Shown here: in pieces, positions 1 to 9,519 of the stretch
Numbering within the stretch: position 1 is the first letter of the stretch
Layout of the letters: each line of letters starts with the position of its first letter
DNA from: Pontibacter anaerobius
GTDB lineage: Bacteria; Bacteroidota; Bacteroidia; Cytophagales; Hymenobacteraceae
Assembly: GCF_026241195.1 (NCBI RefSeq)
Contig: NZ_JAPFQO010000001.1
Coordinates: forward strand, 1 to 64,000
Reading direction: 5' to 3'
DNA length: 64,000 nt
The notes under the pieces: generated by a model
What the model saw: only the letters and a program-made list of their open reading frames with translations
Databases searched by the model: none
Told to the model about the DNA's origin: nothing
Made by a program: the position numbers and the translations under genes

Positions 1-60
1 ACACTGCGTTTTTACCTAGTGCCGCACATTATTATAAGCGCTTGCCTTGCGCAGCGTTAG
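1..60 (+). CDS. possible C-terminal end of an upstream gene (partial)
   Basis: The plus-strand frame starting at base 1 is open for 19 codons and ends at TAG (58-60), eleven bases before a strong plus-strand terminator hairpin (71-106). That arrangement fits the tail of a gene entering from outside the window. The fragment is too short to recognise any family. The third frame is also open but would run through the terminator, so it is less likely. This is inference from position only. Confidence 0.3.
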   Translation, partial: TLRFYLVPHIIISACLAQR

Positions 61-70
61 CAAATAGCAA

Positions 71-111
71 CAGGAAAGCCCCTGCAGTAACGCAGGGGCT
101 TTCCTGTTTTT
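71..111. terminator. intrinsic terminator, perfect 15-bp stem
   Basis: Arms at 71-85 and 92-106 are exact reverse complements with a 6-nt loop, followed by five T residues on the plus strand. The T tract points to an upstream plus-strand gene. The hairpin also sits 22 nt after the stop of minus-strand aspA, so it may stop both transcripts. Confidence 0.85.
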
Positions 112-127
112 AGAGGTTATTAACAGT

Positions 128-1537
128 TTAGCTGTTAATAAATTTAGGATGTATAAGGTTCTCAATAGAGAAAATCTCTTCCCATTTCTCCTGGGTAATC
201 CTTTTTCGTTCTGTAACAGTAATGTCATGGATAGATTTACCAGTAGCTAAAGCTTCTTTGGCAATAGAAGCAGACTCTTCGTATCCCAATATTGGGTTAA
301 GTGCTGTAATGATTCCCACGCTGTTCATGACCATATTAGCACAGATCTCCTCATTGGCTGTAATTCCATCTATACATTTATTTTTCAAAGTATAAACAGC
401 GTTTTCCATAAAGGTAAGCGAACTAAACAAGCTGTAGGCAATAACTGGCTCCATTACGTTTAGCTGTAGCTGACCCGCTTCGGCAGCCATAGTTACTGTC
501 ATATCGGTACCTATTACATAGAAAGCCGTTTGATTAACTACCTCGGGTATTACTGGATTAACCTTACCAGGCATAATAGAAGAACCTGGTTGCATACGTG
601 GTAAGTTAATCTCATTTATACCTGCACGTGGGCCGGAAGAGAGTAAGCGGAGGTCGTTACAAATCTTGGAGATTTTGATTGCAGAGCGCTTCATCACACC
701 TGAAACCTGTACATAAGCACCAGTATCGCAAGTGGCCTCAATTAAGTCCTCTGCCAGCACTACCGGAATATCGGTTAAATCACGAAGATGGGTTGTAACA
801 ATCTGGGGATAACCCTCGGGCGCATTAATAGAAGTTCCGATAGCGGTTGCACCCATGTTTATCTCGCAAATCAGCATCTTAGCTTCGTTAAGGCGCTGAA
901 TATCTTCTTTGATGGTAGTGGAAAAACCATGAAATTCTGCTCCCAGTGTCATGGGCACAGCATCCTGCAGCTGTGTACGGCCCATTTTCAATACTTCTTT
1001 AAACTCTTCGCCTTTACTGGCAAACGATTGCTGTAAGGCCTGAAGGCTTTCTATAAAGCTTTCAATCTTTCGGTATAAAGCCAGGCGAAAGGCCGTAGGG
1101 TAAGCGTCGTTTGTAGACTGTGAGAAGTTGACATGGTTGTTCGGGTGTACAAACTGGTACTCACCTTTCTTATGGCCAAGTATCTCCAGTGCCAGGTTAG
1201 CTACCACCTCATTTACATTCATGTTTACAGATGTGCCCGCGCCACCCTGTATCATATCTGTAACAAACTGATCCAGGTACTCTCCGGCAATAAGCTTGTC
1301 GCAAGCTTGACAGATGGCATCTGCGATCTCAGGCTTTAGTACACCGCAATCGCGGTTTGCCATGGCTGCAGCTTTTTTAACATAGCCAAAGGATTGTATA
1401 AACAACGGCTCCCTGGAGATTGGAATACCTGTAATGTTGAAGTTGTCTAAAGCGCGTGTAGTTTGAATACCATAGTAAGCGGAGTTAGGGATTTCCATCT
1501 CTCCTAAAAAGTCGTGCTCTGTTCTGAACTCGCTCAT
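128..1537 (-). CDS. aspA: aspartate ammonia-lyase
   Basis: Cytoplasmic tetrameric lyase that converts L-aspartate to fumarate and ammonia. At 469 aa it is close to the 478 aa of E. coli AspA and aligns along its whole length. Visible family motifs are TSVNMN at residues 102-107, STNDAYP at 141-147, and the mobile catalytic signature GSSIMPGKVNP at 318-328. The N-terminal TEHDFLGEMEIP and the run AAEAGQLQLNVMEPVI favour aspartase over class II fumarase. The ATG at 1537 starts with MSEFRTEHD as expected. rnd lies 31 nt upstream on the same strand, so co-transcription is likely. The product feeds fumarate into the TCA cycle, whose 2-oxoglutarate dehydrogenase is encoded at 6.7-12.9 kb. Confidence 0.93.
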   Translation of the reverse strand: MSEFRTEHDFLGEMEIPNSAYYGIQTTRALDNFNITGIPISREPLFIQSFGYVKKAAAMANRDCGVLKPEIADAICQACDKLIAGEYLDQFVTDMIQGGAGTSVNMNVNEVVANLALEILGHKKGEYQFVHPNNHVNFSQSTNDAYPTAFRLALYRKIESFIESLQALQQSFASKGEEFKEVLKMGRTQLQDAVPMTLGAEFHGFSTTIKEDIQRLNEAKMLICEINMGATAIGTSINAPEGYPQIVTTHLRDLTDIPVVLAEDLIEATCDTGAYVQVSGVMKRSAIKISKICNDLRLLSSGPRAGINEINLPRMQPGSSIMPGKVNPVIPEVVNQTAFYVIGTDMTVTMAAEAGQLQLNVMEPVIAYSLFSSLTFMENAVYTLKNKCIDGITANEEICANMVMNSVGIITALNPILGYEESASIAKEALATGKSIHDITVTERKRITQEKWEEIFSIENLIHPKFINS

Positions 1538-1568
1538 AAGTTATAGGTAGTAGTAGTGTATTTTGCTT

Positions 1569-2753
1569 TTAACTATTAGAATCATACTTTAAAACAGGTG
1601 CTGGCAGGCTAACCCCGATTTCCTCAGCAGTAGCCAACACAATGGCAGTCGCATACTTCTTGGTACAGCGCAATTGTCCCGTAAAGCTGTAGTCATTTAT
1701 AACACTCTGGGTAATAATGAGCCTGGCAGCATATTCACCGTAGGTTTCTACAATCTGTTTCTGCACTTTGGTCAGTTCTTCTTTGCGCTGCTCCGTTTCC
1801 GGTGTTCGGAGTGGGCGCTGCCAGCGGTTTTCCGGATAATCGTGGCTGATATTATTTTCTTTTGCGGACTCTTTTGCGTTGAGCAGCGCCTCTTTCAGCA
1901 ACTGCTCGTTGCGTGCGCGTTTCAGGCCACCATGTATACCGCGCGTGTGGTTAAGCCACTCGTGTATATCGGTGTTCGGATTATTGGCCAACTCAACCAG
2001 GGCCTCATTAGAGATAATATAAGGAGCAGGTTTGTTAAACTGCTTACCCATACGCTCTCTGAAAGCGAAAAGCTCTTTCAGGACATACTGTTGGTAATAA
2101 TTAAGTCTGAAAGCATTACGCAGCTTTAGGTGTGGGTTTGTGGGCTCAGTATAAGTGAGCGCCTCAAGCAGTTCGTTCTCCTCTTGTAGCCAATGCAAAC
2201 GGCCACGTTGCTCCACCTCCGTTACAAGCTTAGCCTTAATACGGTGCAGGTAAATAACATCCAGGGCAGCGTACTGTAGCTGCGCCTCAGTTAGCGGGCG
2301 CTTGTTCCAGTTGCTCGACTGCTGTGATTTATCAATCTCAATGTTAAATTCCTCTTTAAGCACAGTTGCAAGGGAAGAGCGCTCGTAGTTCAGAACCTTA
2401 GCGGCTACATCGGTATCCATCACTCCTTTAATGTTGCAGCCCATTTTGTCGAGCAGGAGGATGTCGTTGTTAGAGTGATGTATGATTTTGGTAATTGCAG
2501 CATTCTGCAACAGTTCGAACAGTGGCTGCAGGTTGGCAATGGCAAAAGGATCTATAATATAGCAGACGCCGCTTTCATCGGCAATCTGTACGAGGCAAAG
2601 GTTAAAACCGTAAGTAAAGCGATTCTGGTCAAACTCCAGGTCCAGGGCTAGTTCTGTACTTTTGCTCAGCAGCCTCATCAACTCCTGTAACTGCTCCTGT
2701 TCCTCAACCAGTTTTATCGTTACGCCATCATATATCAGCGTTTTATTTTCCAT
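1569..2753 (-). CDS. rnd: ribonuclease D (DEDDy 3'-5' exonuclease with HRDC domain)
   Basis: Exoribonuclease predicted to trim 3' ends of tRNA and other stable RNA precursors. The protein has 394 aa. The DEDDy catalytic set is visible: D38 and E40 in ALDLE, D97 in HHSNNDILLL, and Y161/D165 in YAALD. The family signature NWNKRPLTEAQLQYAALDV precedes an HRDC domain at roughly residues 215-300. The C-terminal part (about 320-394) looks like a second degenerate helical domain, as in other RNase D proteins. The ATG at 2753 precedes MENKTLIYDG. The gene ends 31 nt before aspA, suggesting a two-gene transcript. The DEDDy residues all appear intact. Confidence 0.92.
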   Translation of the reverse strand: MENKTLIYDGVTIKLVEEQEQLQELMRLLSKSTELALDLEFDQNRFTYGFNLCLVQIADESGVCYIIDPFAIANLQPLFELLQNAAITKIIHHSNNDILLLDKMGCNIKGVMDTDVAAKVLNYERSSLATVLKEEFNIEIDKSQQSSNWNKRPLTEAQLQYAALDVIYLHRIKAKLVTEVEQRGRLHWLQEENELLEALTYTEPTNPHLKLRNAFRLNYYQQYVLKELFAFRERMGKQFNKPAPYIISNEALVELANNPNTDIHEWLNHTRGIHGGLKRARNEQLLKEALLNAKESAKENNISHDYPENRWQRPLRTPETEQRKEELTKVQKQIVETYGEYAARLIITQSVINDYSFTGQLRCTKKYATAIVLATAEEIGVSLPAPVLKYDSNS

Positions 2754-2831
2754 TCCTAAATATAAAAAGGTTTAAAGCATAAATAGCTTTCCAGCCCTTC
2801 TTTTTAAGTGTTGCAGTACCCATGTGGGCAT

Positions 2832-2866
2832 AAAAAAAGGTCTCTGCCTTTGGAGCAGAGACCTTT
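2832..2866 (-). terminator. terminator of the small acidic lipoprotein gene
   Basis: The arms 2836-2847 and 2855-2866 pair over 12 bp around a 7-nt loop. On the minus strand the stem is followed by a run of seven T residues (A-run 2832-2838 on plus). It lies 22 nt beyond the stop of the 2889-3125 gene. Confidence 0.85.
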
Positions 2867-2888
2867 CCCAATTTTAAAATATCTTTAA

Positions 2889-3125
2889 TTACTCGATAGG
2901 AGGCTGTTCTTCCTCTATGTCATCGGCTACACCATCATTTACGGTAGTATCTTCTAACATGATAGTGGTATCTTCCTCCATATCCATGTCATCTTCCATC
3001 TCAGTTTCTACCTCATCAGTAGTTTCAATGGTTTCTGACTCAGTTGTTGTATTGTTATCGGTGCCGCAAGCCGTGAAAGCGAAAGCTGCAAAAGCGGCAA
3101 ATGCGAATTTCCAAATCTTTTTCAT
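2889..3125 (-). CDS. small acidic lipoprotein
   Basis: A 78-aa protein of no recognised family. It opens with a lipoprotein signal peptide (MKKIWKF, an Ala/Phe-rich core with AAFAAFAFTAC) whose lipobox cysteine is C20, followed by Gly. The mature part is almost wholly Glu, Asp and Thr, with short reiterated blocks such as ETIETTDEVETEMEDDMDM. It is predicted to be an anchored, highly negative, disordered peptide exported by the Sec pathway; the Bacteroidota surface-export signal (acidic residues after the Cys) is loosely present. It has its own terminator, so it is probably monocistronic. A role in metal or envelope stress binding is conceivable but not shown. Confidence 0.75.
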   Translation of the reverse strand: MKKIWKFAFAAFAAFAFTACGTDNNTTTESETIETTDEVETEMEDDMDMEEDTTIMLEDTTVNDGVADDIEEEQPPIE

Positions 3126-3392
3126 AATCGTGTAAAAATTGATTTTGTACTTATTTATACGAGAGACTCTAATAAGTAACCCCTTTGCCGATGTTTAGTA
3201 GCATATTTTAAAGTAAAGGACAATAATACGCCAGTGAATGGCTGGAATATTTGTGTAAAAAGAGGAGCTACAGAAACATTAAGAAAAATAAAAATATTAC
3301 ATTTATAAGAAGCAGTTTAACTAGAAAAGCATTTTTGTATGTCTCTACCGAAGTATAACTATGTGGTGTAGTTTATATTTTGCCAGCCAGGT
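3126..3392. other. intergenic, AT-rich, no gene seen
   Basis: The AT-rich spacer between the small acidic lipoprotein and the M28 peptidase terminator has no open frame with coding character. It should hold the promoter of the 3125 gene on the minus strand, but no clear TAnnTTTG box was found. One copy of the AAGTATAA oligomer is present near 3354. Confidence 0.5.
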
Positions 3393-3451
3393 AACTATAA
3401 AAGCAGAGCACCACGCAGGAAAGCACTGCGGGGTGCTCTGCTTTTATAGTT
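3393..3451 (-). terminator. long hairpin terminator after the M28 peptidase
   Basis: The arms 3393-3418 and 3426-3451 pair over 26 bp with one mismatch and a 7-nt loop. The U-rich segment is inside the stem (AAAAGC/GCTTTT). It starts 12 nt after the peptidase stop. Confidence 0.8.
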
Positions 3452-3462
3452 CGAATCAATTC

Positions 3463-5193
3463 TTATTCTGATGGAGAAGCGTGGGAAAGCGTTTCTTCGC
3501 GTTTCGCTTTGAACTCGGTGCCTTCTTTCCATTCCGGGTACTTCTCGGTGTTGGCAACTCTGTAACCAACGCGCAGGAAGAGCTGTAAATCTTCCGCGGC
3601 TCCTTCAAAATTCAGACCTTCGTGTACTTCATCGGTGAGTTTGTGGTAGTCGTTGGCTGTGAAACGCTCTTTCCACTTCTTGACGTAGTCTGCTGGCTGA
3701 TTGCGGGCTACTACGCCGGAGCTGGCATAGAGGGCTGGTACTCCCTGCTTGGCAAACTCAAAGTGGTCGGAGCGGTAAAAAGAGCCGGTTTCCGGTGTGG
3801 CTTCGGGCACAATGCGACGGTTCTGGGATTTCGCCTCCTGCGCCAGCACATCTTCCAGCGTAGAGTTGCCGAAGCCAACCACCACCACATCCTCTGTAGG
3901 ACCATAGGCGTTCAGGACGTCCATGTTAATCACCGCCACAGTTTTCTCCAGCGGGTAAAGTGGGGTGTTGGCATAGTATTTAGAACCCAACAGGCCTTTT
4001 TCTTCGGCAGTTACTGCCAGGAAAAGTATAGAGCGCTTAGGTTTTGTTTCCATGCTGCTAAAAGCCTCGGCCAGTTCGATCAAGCCTGCAGTACCTGTGG
4101 CGTTATCCAAAGCCCCGTTGTATACTTGGTCGCCCTGAAGCGTGGTGTCTTTGCCCAGGTGGTCCCAGTGCGCGGTATAGATCACGTACTCATCCTTCAG
4201 TTTCGGGTCAGAGCCTTCTAGCTTGGCAATCACGTTCTGCGACTGTACCTCGCGCAGCTTGTTTTTGATGTTGAAGCTGGCAGTAGCTTTTAGCGGCACC
4301 GGCTTAAAGTCTTTCTGTTTGGCAGCCTCTTTAAGGTTGTCAAAATTTCGGCCCAGGGCTGTGAAGATCTCGCGTGCTTTCGGCTCCGTTATCCAGGCCT
4401 CCACATCGGCGCGGTTCATGTTTTTGTCAGGGGTTATAATCTCAAAGCCTTCGCGGCTATGGCTGCCGGAGATCACCTCGTAGGGATACCCAGCCGGGCC
4501 CGTTTCATGGATGATGATGGCGGCAGCGGCGCCTTTCTCAGCGGCAATTTCATACTTGTAGGTCCAGCGGCCATAATAGGTCATAGCCTTTCCACCGAAG
4601 ATGGTGCTGTCTAGTTGCTCCGGGTTAGCGGGGTCAGGAACAGGCGGGTCGCTCACCAGCATCACGATGGTTTTACCCTTCACATCCAGCCCTTTATAAT
4701 CATCCCAACCAAACTCGGGGGCTACAACGCCATACCCTACAAAGACCATATCAGAGCTATTGACTTCCGCTGCAGGCACATAGCGGCGCGTGAGGGCTAC
4801 GTAATCATCCGGAAAACTGAGCTTGATGTTTTTGCCGTTAGCGTTAATTGTAGCTGTGGGAGTGGGGGTGTAGCCAAACATCGGCACCTTTTGCACATAG
4901 CTGCCATCAGGGTTACCCGGTTGCAGGCCTAGGTTTTTGAAGTGGCGCGTCAGGTATGCCACGGTAGAATCTTCGCCTACAGAGCCAGGGGCGCGGCCCT
5001 CAAACTTGTCGGAGGCAAGGGTGGTGGTATGGGCCAGCAGGTCTGATGCGGAGATGCTTTGCAGGGCTGGCTGTAGATTGGTGCTGTCGGCGGCCGCGGC
5101 CTCCTGCTCAGCCTCGCTCACCTCGCGGGAGCTTTCGTTGCAGCCCATTGCCAGCAGCCCAAGCAGGCCAAGTAGCGGAAGGTATTTCTTCAT
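3463..5193 (-). CDS. M28 family zinc peptidase, lipoprotein
   Basis: Envelope metallopeptidase related to aminopeptidases that use two zinc ions. The frame opens earlier (5220), but the ATG at 5193 gives a proper lipoprotein signal: [18 protein letters not shown]. From this start it has 576 aa. The M28 ligand motifs are in order: HWDHLG (first His and Asp), GALDNATG (bridging Asp), [10 protein letters not shown] (catalytic and metal Glu), NMDVLN (Asp) and YRSDHFEFA (His). The region between about residues 130 and 290 looks like the inserted PA-type domain common in this group. The protein is probably attached to a membrane facing the periplasm or surface and digests peptides. It is monocistronic with a strong terminator. 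Confidence 0.88.
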   Translation of the reverse strand: MKKYLPLLGLLGLLAMGCNESSREVSEAEQEAAAADSTNLQPALQSISASDLLAHTTTLASDKFEGRAPGSVGEDSTVAYLTRHFKNLGLQPGNPDGSYVQKVPMFGYTPTPTATINANGKNIKLSFPDDYVALTRRYVPAAEVNSSDMVFVGYGVVAPEFGWDDYKGLDVKGKTIVMLVSDPPVPDPANPEQLDSTIFGGKAMTYYGRWTYKYEIAAEKGAAAAIIIHETGPAGYPYEVISGSHSREGFEIITPDKNMNRADVEAWITEPKAREIFTALGRNFDNLKEAAKQKDFKPVPLKATASFNIKNKLREVQSQNVIAKLEGSDPKLKDEYVIYTAHWDHLGKDTTLQGDQVYNGALDNATGTAGLIELAEAFSSMETKPKRSILFLAVTAEEKGLLGSKYYANTPLYPLEKTVAVINMDVLNAYGPTEDVVVVGFGNSTLEDVLAQEAKSQNRRIVPEATPETGSFYRSDHFEFAKQGVPALYASSGVVARNQPADYVKKWKERFTANDYHKLTDEVHEGLNFEGAAEDLQLFLRVGYRVANTEKYPEWKEGTEFKAKREETLSHASPSE

Positions 5194-5265
5194 AGGTGTA
5201 AAGTGTTGGTTTAGTGTCACCTCAAGATAACGAAAAATCCATACTTTATACTTATGATTTTATTC

Positions 5266-5772
5266 TTAAGCTGCTATCTCCCAGCTATCAGGCACGCCAC
5301 TATGAAGTTCACGTATCAGGGTAACTATACTTTCCTCAGCATGTTTCAGCTGGCATTCCCAGATAACCAGGCGCTGCCAGCCTGCTGCGCGGTACATATA
5401 CTTATACTTTGCGTCTCGGGCCTGATTCTGCTCAAACTTATTTTGCCAGAAGGTAGTGTTGGATTTAGGCAGGCTGGGCTGGCAGTAGGGGCAGCGGTGC
5501 CAGAAGCAGCCATGCACAAAAACAGCCAGGCGGCGTGAAGGATAGCAGATATCTGGTTTGCCCGGGGCTTTAGGCCAATGTACCCGGTAGCCGCGCAGGC
5601 CGGCGTACCACAGCGCCTTGCGCAGTTTTAGCTCAGGCTGTGTGTTCTTAGCTTTATTGCCCCGCATGTTGCGGCTAACCTTTTCTTGGGCCGTTAGGGG
5701 TAGTTGGGGCTTTTTGTACTTTCTCTTCTTTGGCAATGCTATTCCTGTACCTTTTGCACAGGGATAACACAA
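5266..5772 (-). CDS. vsr: very short patch repair (Vsr) endonuclease, orphan
   Basis: DNA mismatch endonuclease that nicks 5' of the T in T:G mismatches produced by 5-methylcytosine deamination. The protein has up to 168 aa. Family landmarks: SRNMRGNKAKNTQPE near residues 33-47, PGKPDICYP with catalytic D74, VHGCFWHRCPYC at 86-97 (zinc/active-site His and Cys), and IWECQL near the end. No in-frame ATG exists before residue 36, and residues 26-35 belong to the conserved family start, so translation must begin at a TTG: either 5772 or 5736. No cytosine methyltransferase is next to it, although vsr usually accompanies one. mutS lies 20 kb away. Confidence 0.88.
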   Translation of the reverse strand: MCYPCAKGTGIALPKKRKYKKPQLPLTAQEKVSRNMRGNKAKNTQPELKLRKALWYAGLRGYRVHWPKAPGKPDICYPSRRLAVFVHGCFWHRCPYCQPSLPKSNTTFWQNKFEQNQARDAKYKYMYRAAGWQRLVIWECQLKHAEESIVTLIRELHSGVPDSWEIAA

Positions 5773-5871
5773 ATTAAGGCAGCAGAGTTTTATTCATGCT
5801 CAGAACTATAGCAAGCCAGGGCAGGAGGTCTTCATAACTTGGAGAGGCGGACGCGAAATAAAAGTTTGTAA

Positions 5872-6171
5872 TTAGATGCGGTAGTAAATCCGCGACATGG
5901 TACTGTCGTAAGGGTCATAGCCGGGGCGTTTCTTGCTGAAGCGTTCGTCCATGATTTTGGGCTGCTGCAGCCGGCTCAGCAGGTAACAGTGCCAGCCCTG
6001 CTTTTGAGGGTCAGTTCGGGAAGTACGCCAGGCAAGAAGACACGTTTCATGCTGCTTGTTCTGCCCCAGTAGGTGCGGCTCCACCAAGTGGTTTTCCCCT
6101 TCATAATCGAAACTAATCAGGAGCCGGGCCCCGATAGCCTTCGATAGTTCTTCCAGCAGATAGCTATACAT
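5872..6171 (-). CDS. small WYL-domain-like protein
   Basis: A 99-aa soluble protein. The core ISFDYEGENHLVEPHLLG (about residues 19-36) followed by CLLAWRTSR and a late basic segment resembles the ligand-sensing WYL fold found in regulators and defence-associated proteins. Here no helix-turn-helix is attached, so it is a stand-alone domain. ATG at 6171. It is 99 nt upstream of vsr on the same strand and could be co-transcribed with it. The match is by pattern only; the function is unknown. Confidence 0.6.
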   Translation of the reverse strand: MYSYLLEELSKAIGARLLISFDYEGENHLVEPHLLGQNKQHETCLLAWRTSRTDPQKQGWHCYLLSRLQQPKIMDERFSKKRPGYDPYDSTMSRIYYRI

Positions 6172-6700
6172 GATTTCCTATAGTTTAGGACCCAAAATGC
6201 CTGCATTGCTGCTCCTTAACAGCCCCACGATGACAGCTCATGCGTGATGAGCTATACTCCATGCTATAAAATTGAAGAGAATCTTGTTGTTGTAACAGGA
6301 AAATATATAGATGAAAGTAACTATAAGTATACTTTAGATATTTTGTGTTATGTGGGAATTGTAAGCTGTATTCAAGCTTTTTTAAGAAATAGTTGTGAGC
6401 TGCTAGACAAGAAGTAACATATGCCCCGATGAATAAATTAAGCTAGCAGAGGCGAAGGGCTTGTCGCAAAGCTGGTGGGAAGTTCTGCTGCTGCCTTCCT
6501 ATAACGGCAGGATACGCTGGAAAGTATAGATTATCTTTTATAATTAAGGTACAGCCACTCTATTGGCGCATCTTTTTAACATTAAGCTGATTTTAGAGTT
6601 TTGAACCCGTAAAGGTAACCGGATAAGGGGATATAAGGTATGATAGAAGAAGTTTTGTTGTTGATAATAAGGCATATTTGCTGATGCGAATACAAGTAAT
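6172..6700. other. intergenic region upstream of sucA
   Basis: About 530 bp without a credible gene. It contains two AAGTATA-type oligomers (near 6329 and 6522) and AT-rich stretches. It separates the minus-strand WYL-like gene from plus-strand sucA, so it must hold the promoters of both; only the sucA promoter could be located (next entry). Confidence 0.5.
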
Positions 6701-6729
6701 TTGTTTTTTCAATAATACCTCTAACTTTG
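6701..6729 (+). promoter_or_regulatory. sucA promoter, Bacteroidota consensus
   Basis: TTG (6701-6703), an 18-nt spacer and TAACTTTG (6722-6729) match the Bacteroidota primary sigma factor consensus TTG/TAnnTTTG. Transcription would begin near 6736, about 20 nt before the ATG at 6757. This rules out the earlier in-frame TTG at 6727 as the start. Confidence 0.7.
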
Positions 6730-6756
6730 CCTTTAACACATGCAGTAGTTTATACT

Positions 6757-9513
6757 ATGGATAAATATACATACATCGCCAATGCGCACGGCGATTACAT
6801 TGATGGGCTGTACAAGGCTTATCAGCAGGACCCGGAGTCAGTAGACGCGGGGTGGCGCAAGTTTTTCGAAGGTTTTGAGTTTGCCACGGCTTATGGCGAA
6901 AACGGCCATGAGGCTGGCGAAGCGGTAGCACCGGCTCCTGTAAAAGGTGCTGTTGCCGCCGGTGAGTCTGAGAAAGAGGTTGCCGTACGTAACCTGATCC
7001 ACGCATACCGTACGCGTGGCCACCTGCGCTCTAAAACCAACCCGGTGCGCACCCGCAAAGACCGCAAAGCAAGGCTGGACCTGGCAGATTTTGGCTTAAC
7101 AGATGCTGACCTGGACACAGTTTTCCAGGTAGGCGATACCATCGGCATCGGGCCGGCAACGCTACGCGATATTGAGGCGGCGCTGAAGAAGATCTACGAA
7201 GGTTCTATCGGTTTTGAATACATGTACATCCGCGACCCGGAGGTGCTGGAGTGGTTCAAGCAGAAGGTAGAGAAGGATTCTCTGAATTTTAACCCAGGCA
7301 TAGAGTATAAAAAGCGCATCCTCTCCAAGCTAAATGAGGCGGTGGTATTTGAGAACTTCCTGCACACAAAGTTCTTGGGCCAGAAGCGCTTCTCGCTGGA
7401 AGGCGGCGAGACAACCATTCCTGCGCTGGATGCTATTATAGATAAAGGTTCTGAACTCGGTGTTGAAGAAGTAGTGATAGGTATGGCACACCGTGGCCGC
7501 CTGAACGTGCTGGCCAACATCATGGGCAAAACCTATGAACAAATTTTCTCTGAGTTTGAGGGAACCGCCGTGCCGGACCTGACCATGGGTGATGGCGACG
7601 TAAAGTATCACATGGGATACTCCTCTGAGGTTACCACGCCATCCGGCAAGAAAGTAAACCTGAAACTGGCCCCGAACCCATCGCACCTGGAGGCGGTGAA
7701 CCCGGTAGTAGAAGGTTTTGTGCGTGCTAAAATTGACTGCATGTATGACAAAGACCTGGATAAGGTATTGCCTATACTTATACACGGAGACGCTGCCGTA
7801 GCTGGCCAGGGCATTGTGTACGAGGTTACGCAGATGGCTAACCTGGAGGGCTATAACACCGGCGGTACCATTCACTTTGTGATCAACAACCAGGTAGGTT
7901 TTACCACTGATTTTGAAGATGCACGCTCCTCTATCTACAGTACTGACGTTGCCAAGATAATTGACGCACCGGTACTGCATGTGAACGGAGACGATCCGGA
8001 GGCAGTGGTGTTTGCCATGCGTTTTGCCATGGAGTATCGCCAGAAGGTGAACAACGACATCTTTATTGACATGGTGTGCTACCGTCGCCACGGCCACAAC
8101 GAGTCGGACGAGCCGAAGTTTACGCAGCCGCAACTGTACAACATCATCTCTAAACACCCTAACCCCCGCGAGGTATATAACAAGCAACTGATTTCACGTG
8201 GTGAGGTAGACGCTGACCTGGCGAAAAGTATGGATAAGGAGTTCCGCAAAATGCTGCAGGACCGCCTGGACATGGTGAAGCAGAAGCCGCTGCCTTACAA
8301 TTACCAGCAAATGGAGAAGGAGTGGCAGGAGCTACGCCGCTCTAAGCCGGAAGACTTTAACCAATCTCCTGATACAGGCGTGTCGGCAGAGGCGATAGCG
8401 GCTGTTGGTAAAGCACTGACTACCCTGCCGCAAGGCTTTAAGCCGCTGAAGCAGATCGAGAAGCTGATAAAAGAGCGTAAGGAAATGTTCTTTGAGAGCA
8501 AGCAGCTGAACTGGGCAGCCGGAGAGTTGCTGGCGTACGGCTCTGTGCTGCTTGACGGGAAAGTTGTTCGTTTCTCAGGGCAGGATGTGCAGCGTGGTAC
8601 TTTCTCACACCGCCATGCGGTGCTGCATGATGCTGTTACCAGCGCCCCTTACAACAGCCTGAACCACATGAACGAGGAGCAAGGCTCTTTCGAGATCTAC
8701 AACTCACTGCTGTCAGAGTATGGTGTGCTGGGCTTTGAGTTTGGCTATGCCATGGCTAACCCGAATGCGCTGGTAATCTGGGAGGCTCAGTTTGGTGACT
8801 TTGCCAACGGTGCACAGGTGATGATTGACCAGTTTATCTCTTCCACGGAATCTAAGTGGCAGCGTATGAATGGCTTGGTAATGCTGTTGCCGCACGGTTA
8901 CGAAGGCCAGGGGCCAGAGCACTCCAATGCCCGTCCTGAGCGCTTCCTGCAGCTGGCAGCCGAGAACAACATGTTCGTTACGTACATTACCACACCGGCT
9001 AACCTGTTCCACTTTATGCGCCGCCAGCTGGCCCTGCCGTTCCGTAAGCCTGCTGTGAATATGTCGCCTAAATCGTTGCTGCGCCACCCGGCTGTGGTTT
9101 CTCCTATTGAGGACTTCACGTCAGGAGGCTTTAAGGAGGTGATCGGCGATACTTACGCATCGGCTAAGTTGGTGAAGAAAGTGTTGCTGTGCTCAGGCAA
9201 AGTATACTTTGACCTACTGGAAGAGCAGCAAAACAACAAACGTAAGGACGTTGCCATTATCCGTATGGAGCAGCTGGCACCGTTCCCGAAAGTACAGTTA
9301 GAGGCTGAGCTTAAGAAGTATAAAAACGCGAAAGTATACTGGGTGCAGGAAGAGCCGGAGAACATGGGCGCCTGGACGTACATCCTGCGCATCATGCGTA
9401 ACGGCATAGAGGATGTTGTGGCCCGTAAGGCCAGCGCGTCGCCGGCAACCGGTTACCTGAAGGTGCACGCCAAAGAACAACAGGAGCTGATCGCAAGAGC
9501 ATTCGCTGTTTAA
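6757..9513 (+). CDS. sucA: 2-oxoglutarate dehydrogenase E1 component
   Basis: Thiamine-diphosphate-dependent decarboxylase of the 2-oxoglutarate dehydrogenase complex; it decarboxylates 2-oxoglutarate and passes the succinyl group to lipoyl-E2. From the ATG at 6757 it has 918 aa, typical for the family. The N-terminal E2-docking segment (HGDYIDGLYKAYQQDPE, GWRKFFEGF) is present. The ThDP/active-site motifs HRGRLNVL, NPSHLEAVNPVVEG, HGDAAVAGQG and RRHGHNE follow, then the transketolase-like half with EAQFGDFANGAQV. It lies 98 nt upstream of sucB; lpdA comes next, so all three enzymes of the complex are encoded together. The start is supported by the promoter at 6701-6729. Confidence 0.96.
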   Translation: MDKYTYIANAHGDYIDGLYKAYQQDPESVDAGWRKFFEGFEFATAYGENGHEAGEAVAPAPVKGAVAAGESEKEVAVRNLIHAYRTRGHLRSKTNPVRTRKDRKARLDLADFGLTDADLDTVFQVGDTIGIGPATLRDIEAALKKIYEGSIGFEYMYIRDPEVLEWFKQKVEKDSLNFNPGIEYKKRILSKLNEAVVFENFLHTKFLGQKRFSLEGGETTIPALDAIIDKGSELGVEEVVIGMAHRGRLNVLANIMGKTYEQIFSEFEGTAVPDLTMGDGDVKYHMGYSSEVTTPSGKKVNLKLAPNPSHLEAVNPVVEGFVRAKIDCMYDKDLDKVLPILIHGDAAVAGQGIVYEVTQMANLEGYNTGGTIHFVINNQVGFTTDFEDARSSIYSTDVAKIIDAPVLHVNGDDPEAVVFAMRFAMEYRQKVNNDIFIDMVCYRRHGHNESDEPKFTQPQLYNIISKHPNPREVYNKQLISRGEVDADLAKSMDKEFRKMLQDRLDMVKQKPLPYNYQQMEKEWQELRRSKPEDFNQSPDTGVSAEAIAAVGKALTTLPQGFKPLKQIEKLIKERKEMFFESKQLNWAAGELLAYGSVLLDGKVVRFSGQDVQRGTFSHRHAVLHDAVTSAPYNSLNHMNEEQGSFEIYNSLLSEYGVLGFEFGYAMANPNALVIWEAQFGDFANGAQVMIDQFISSTESKWQRMNGLVMLLPHGYEGQGPEHSNARPERFLQLAAENNMFVTYITTPANLFHFMRRQLALPFRKPAVNMSPKSLLRHPAVVSPIEDFTSGGFKEVIGDTYASAKLVKKVLLCSGKVYFDLLEEQQNNKRKDVAIIRMEQLAPFPKVQLEAELKKYKNAKVYWVQEEPENMGAWTYILRIMRNGIEDVVARKASASPATGYLKVHAKEQQELIARAFAV

Positions 9514-9519
9514 TGTATA

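Noticed and set aside
16-228. Minus-strand 70-codon open frame at the left edge
   Set aside because: It overlaps the 3' end of aspA in another frame and runs through the 71-106 terminator hairpin.
3622-4221. Plus-strand 199-codon frame inside the M28 peptidase gene
   Set aside because: Antisense shadow of a well-supported zinc peptidase; no recognisable domain.
7330-8187. Minus-strand 285-codon frame inside sucA
   Set aside because: Antisense to a strongly conserved E1 gene; composition is typical of reverse-strand shadows.
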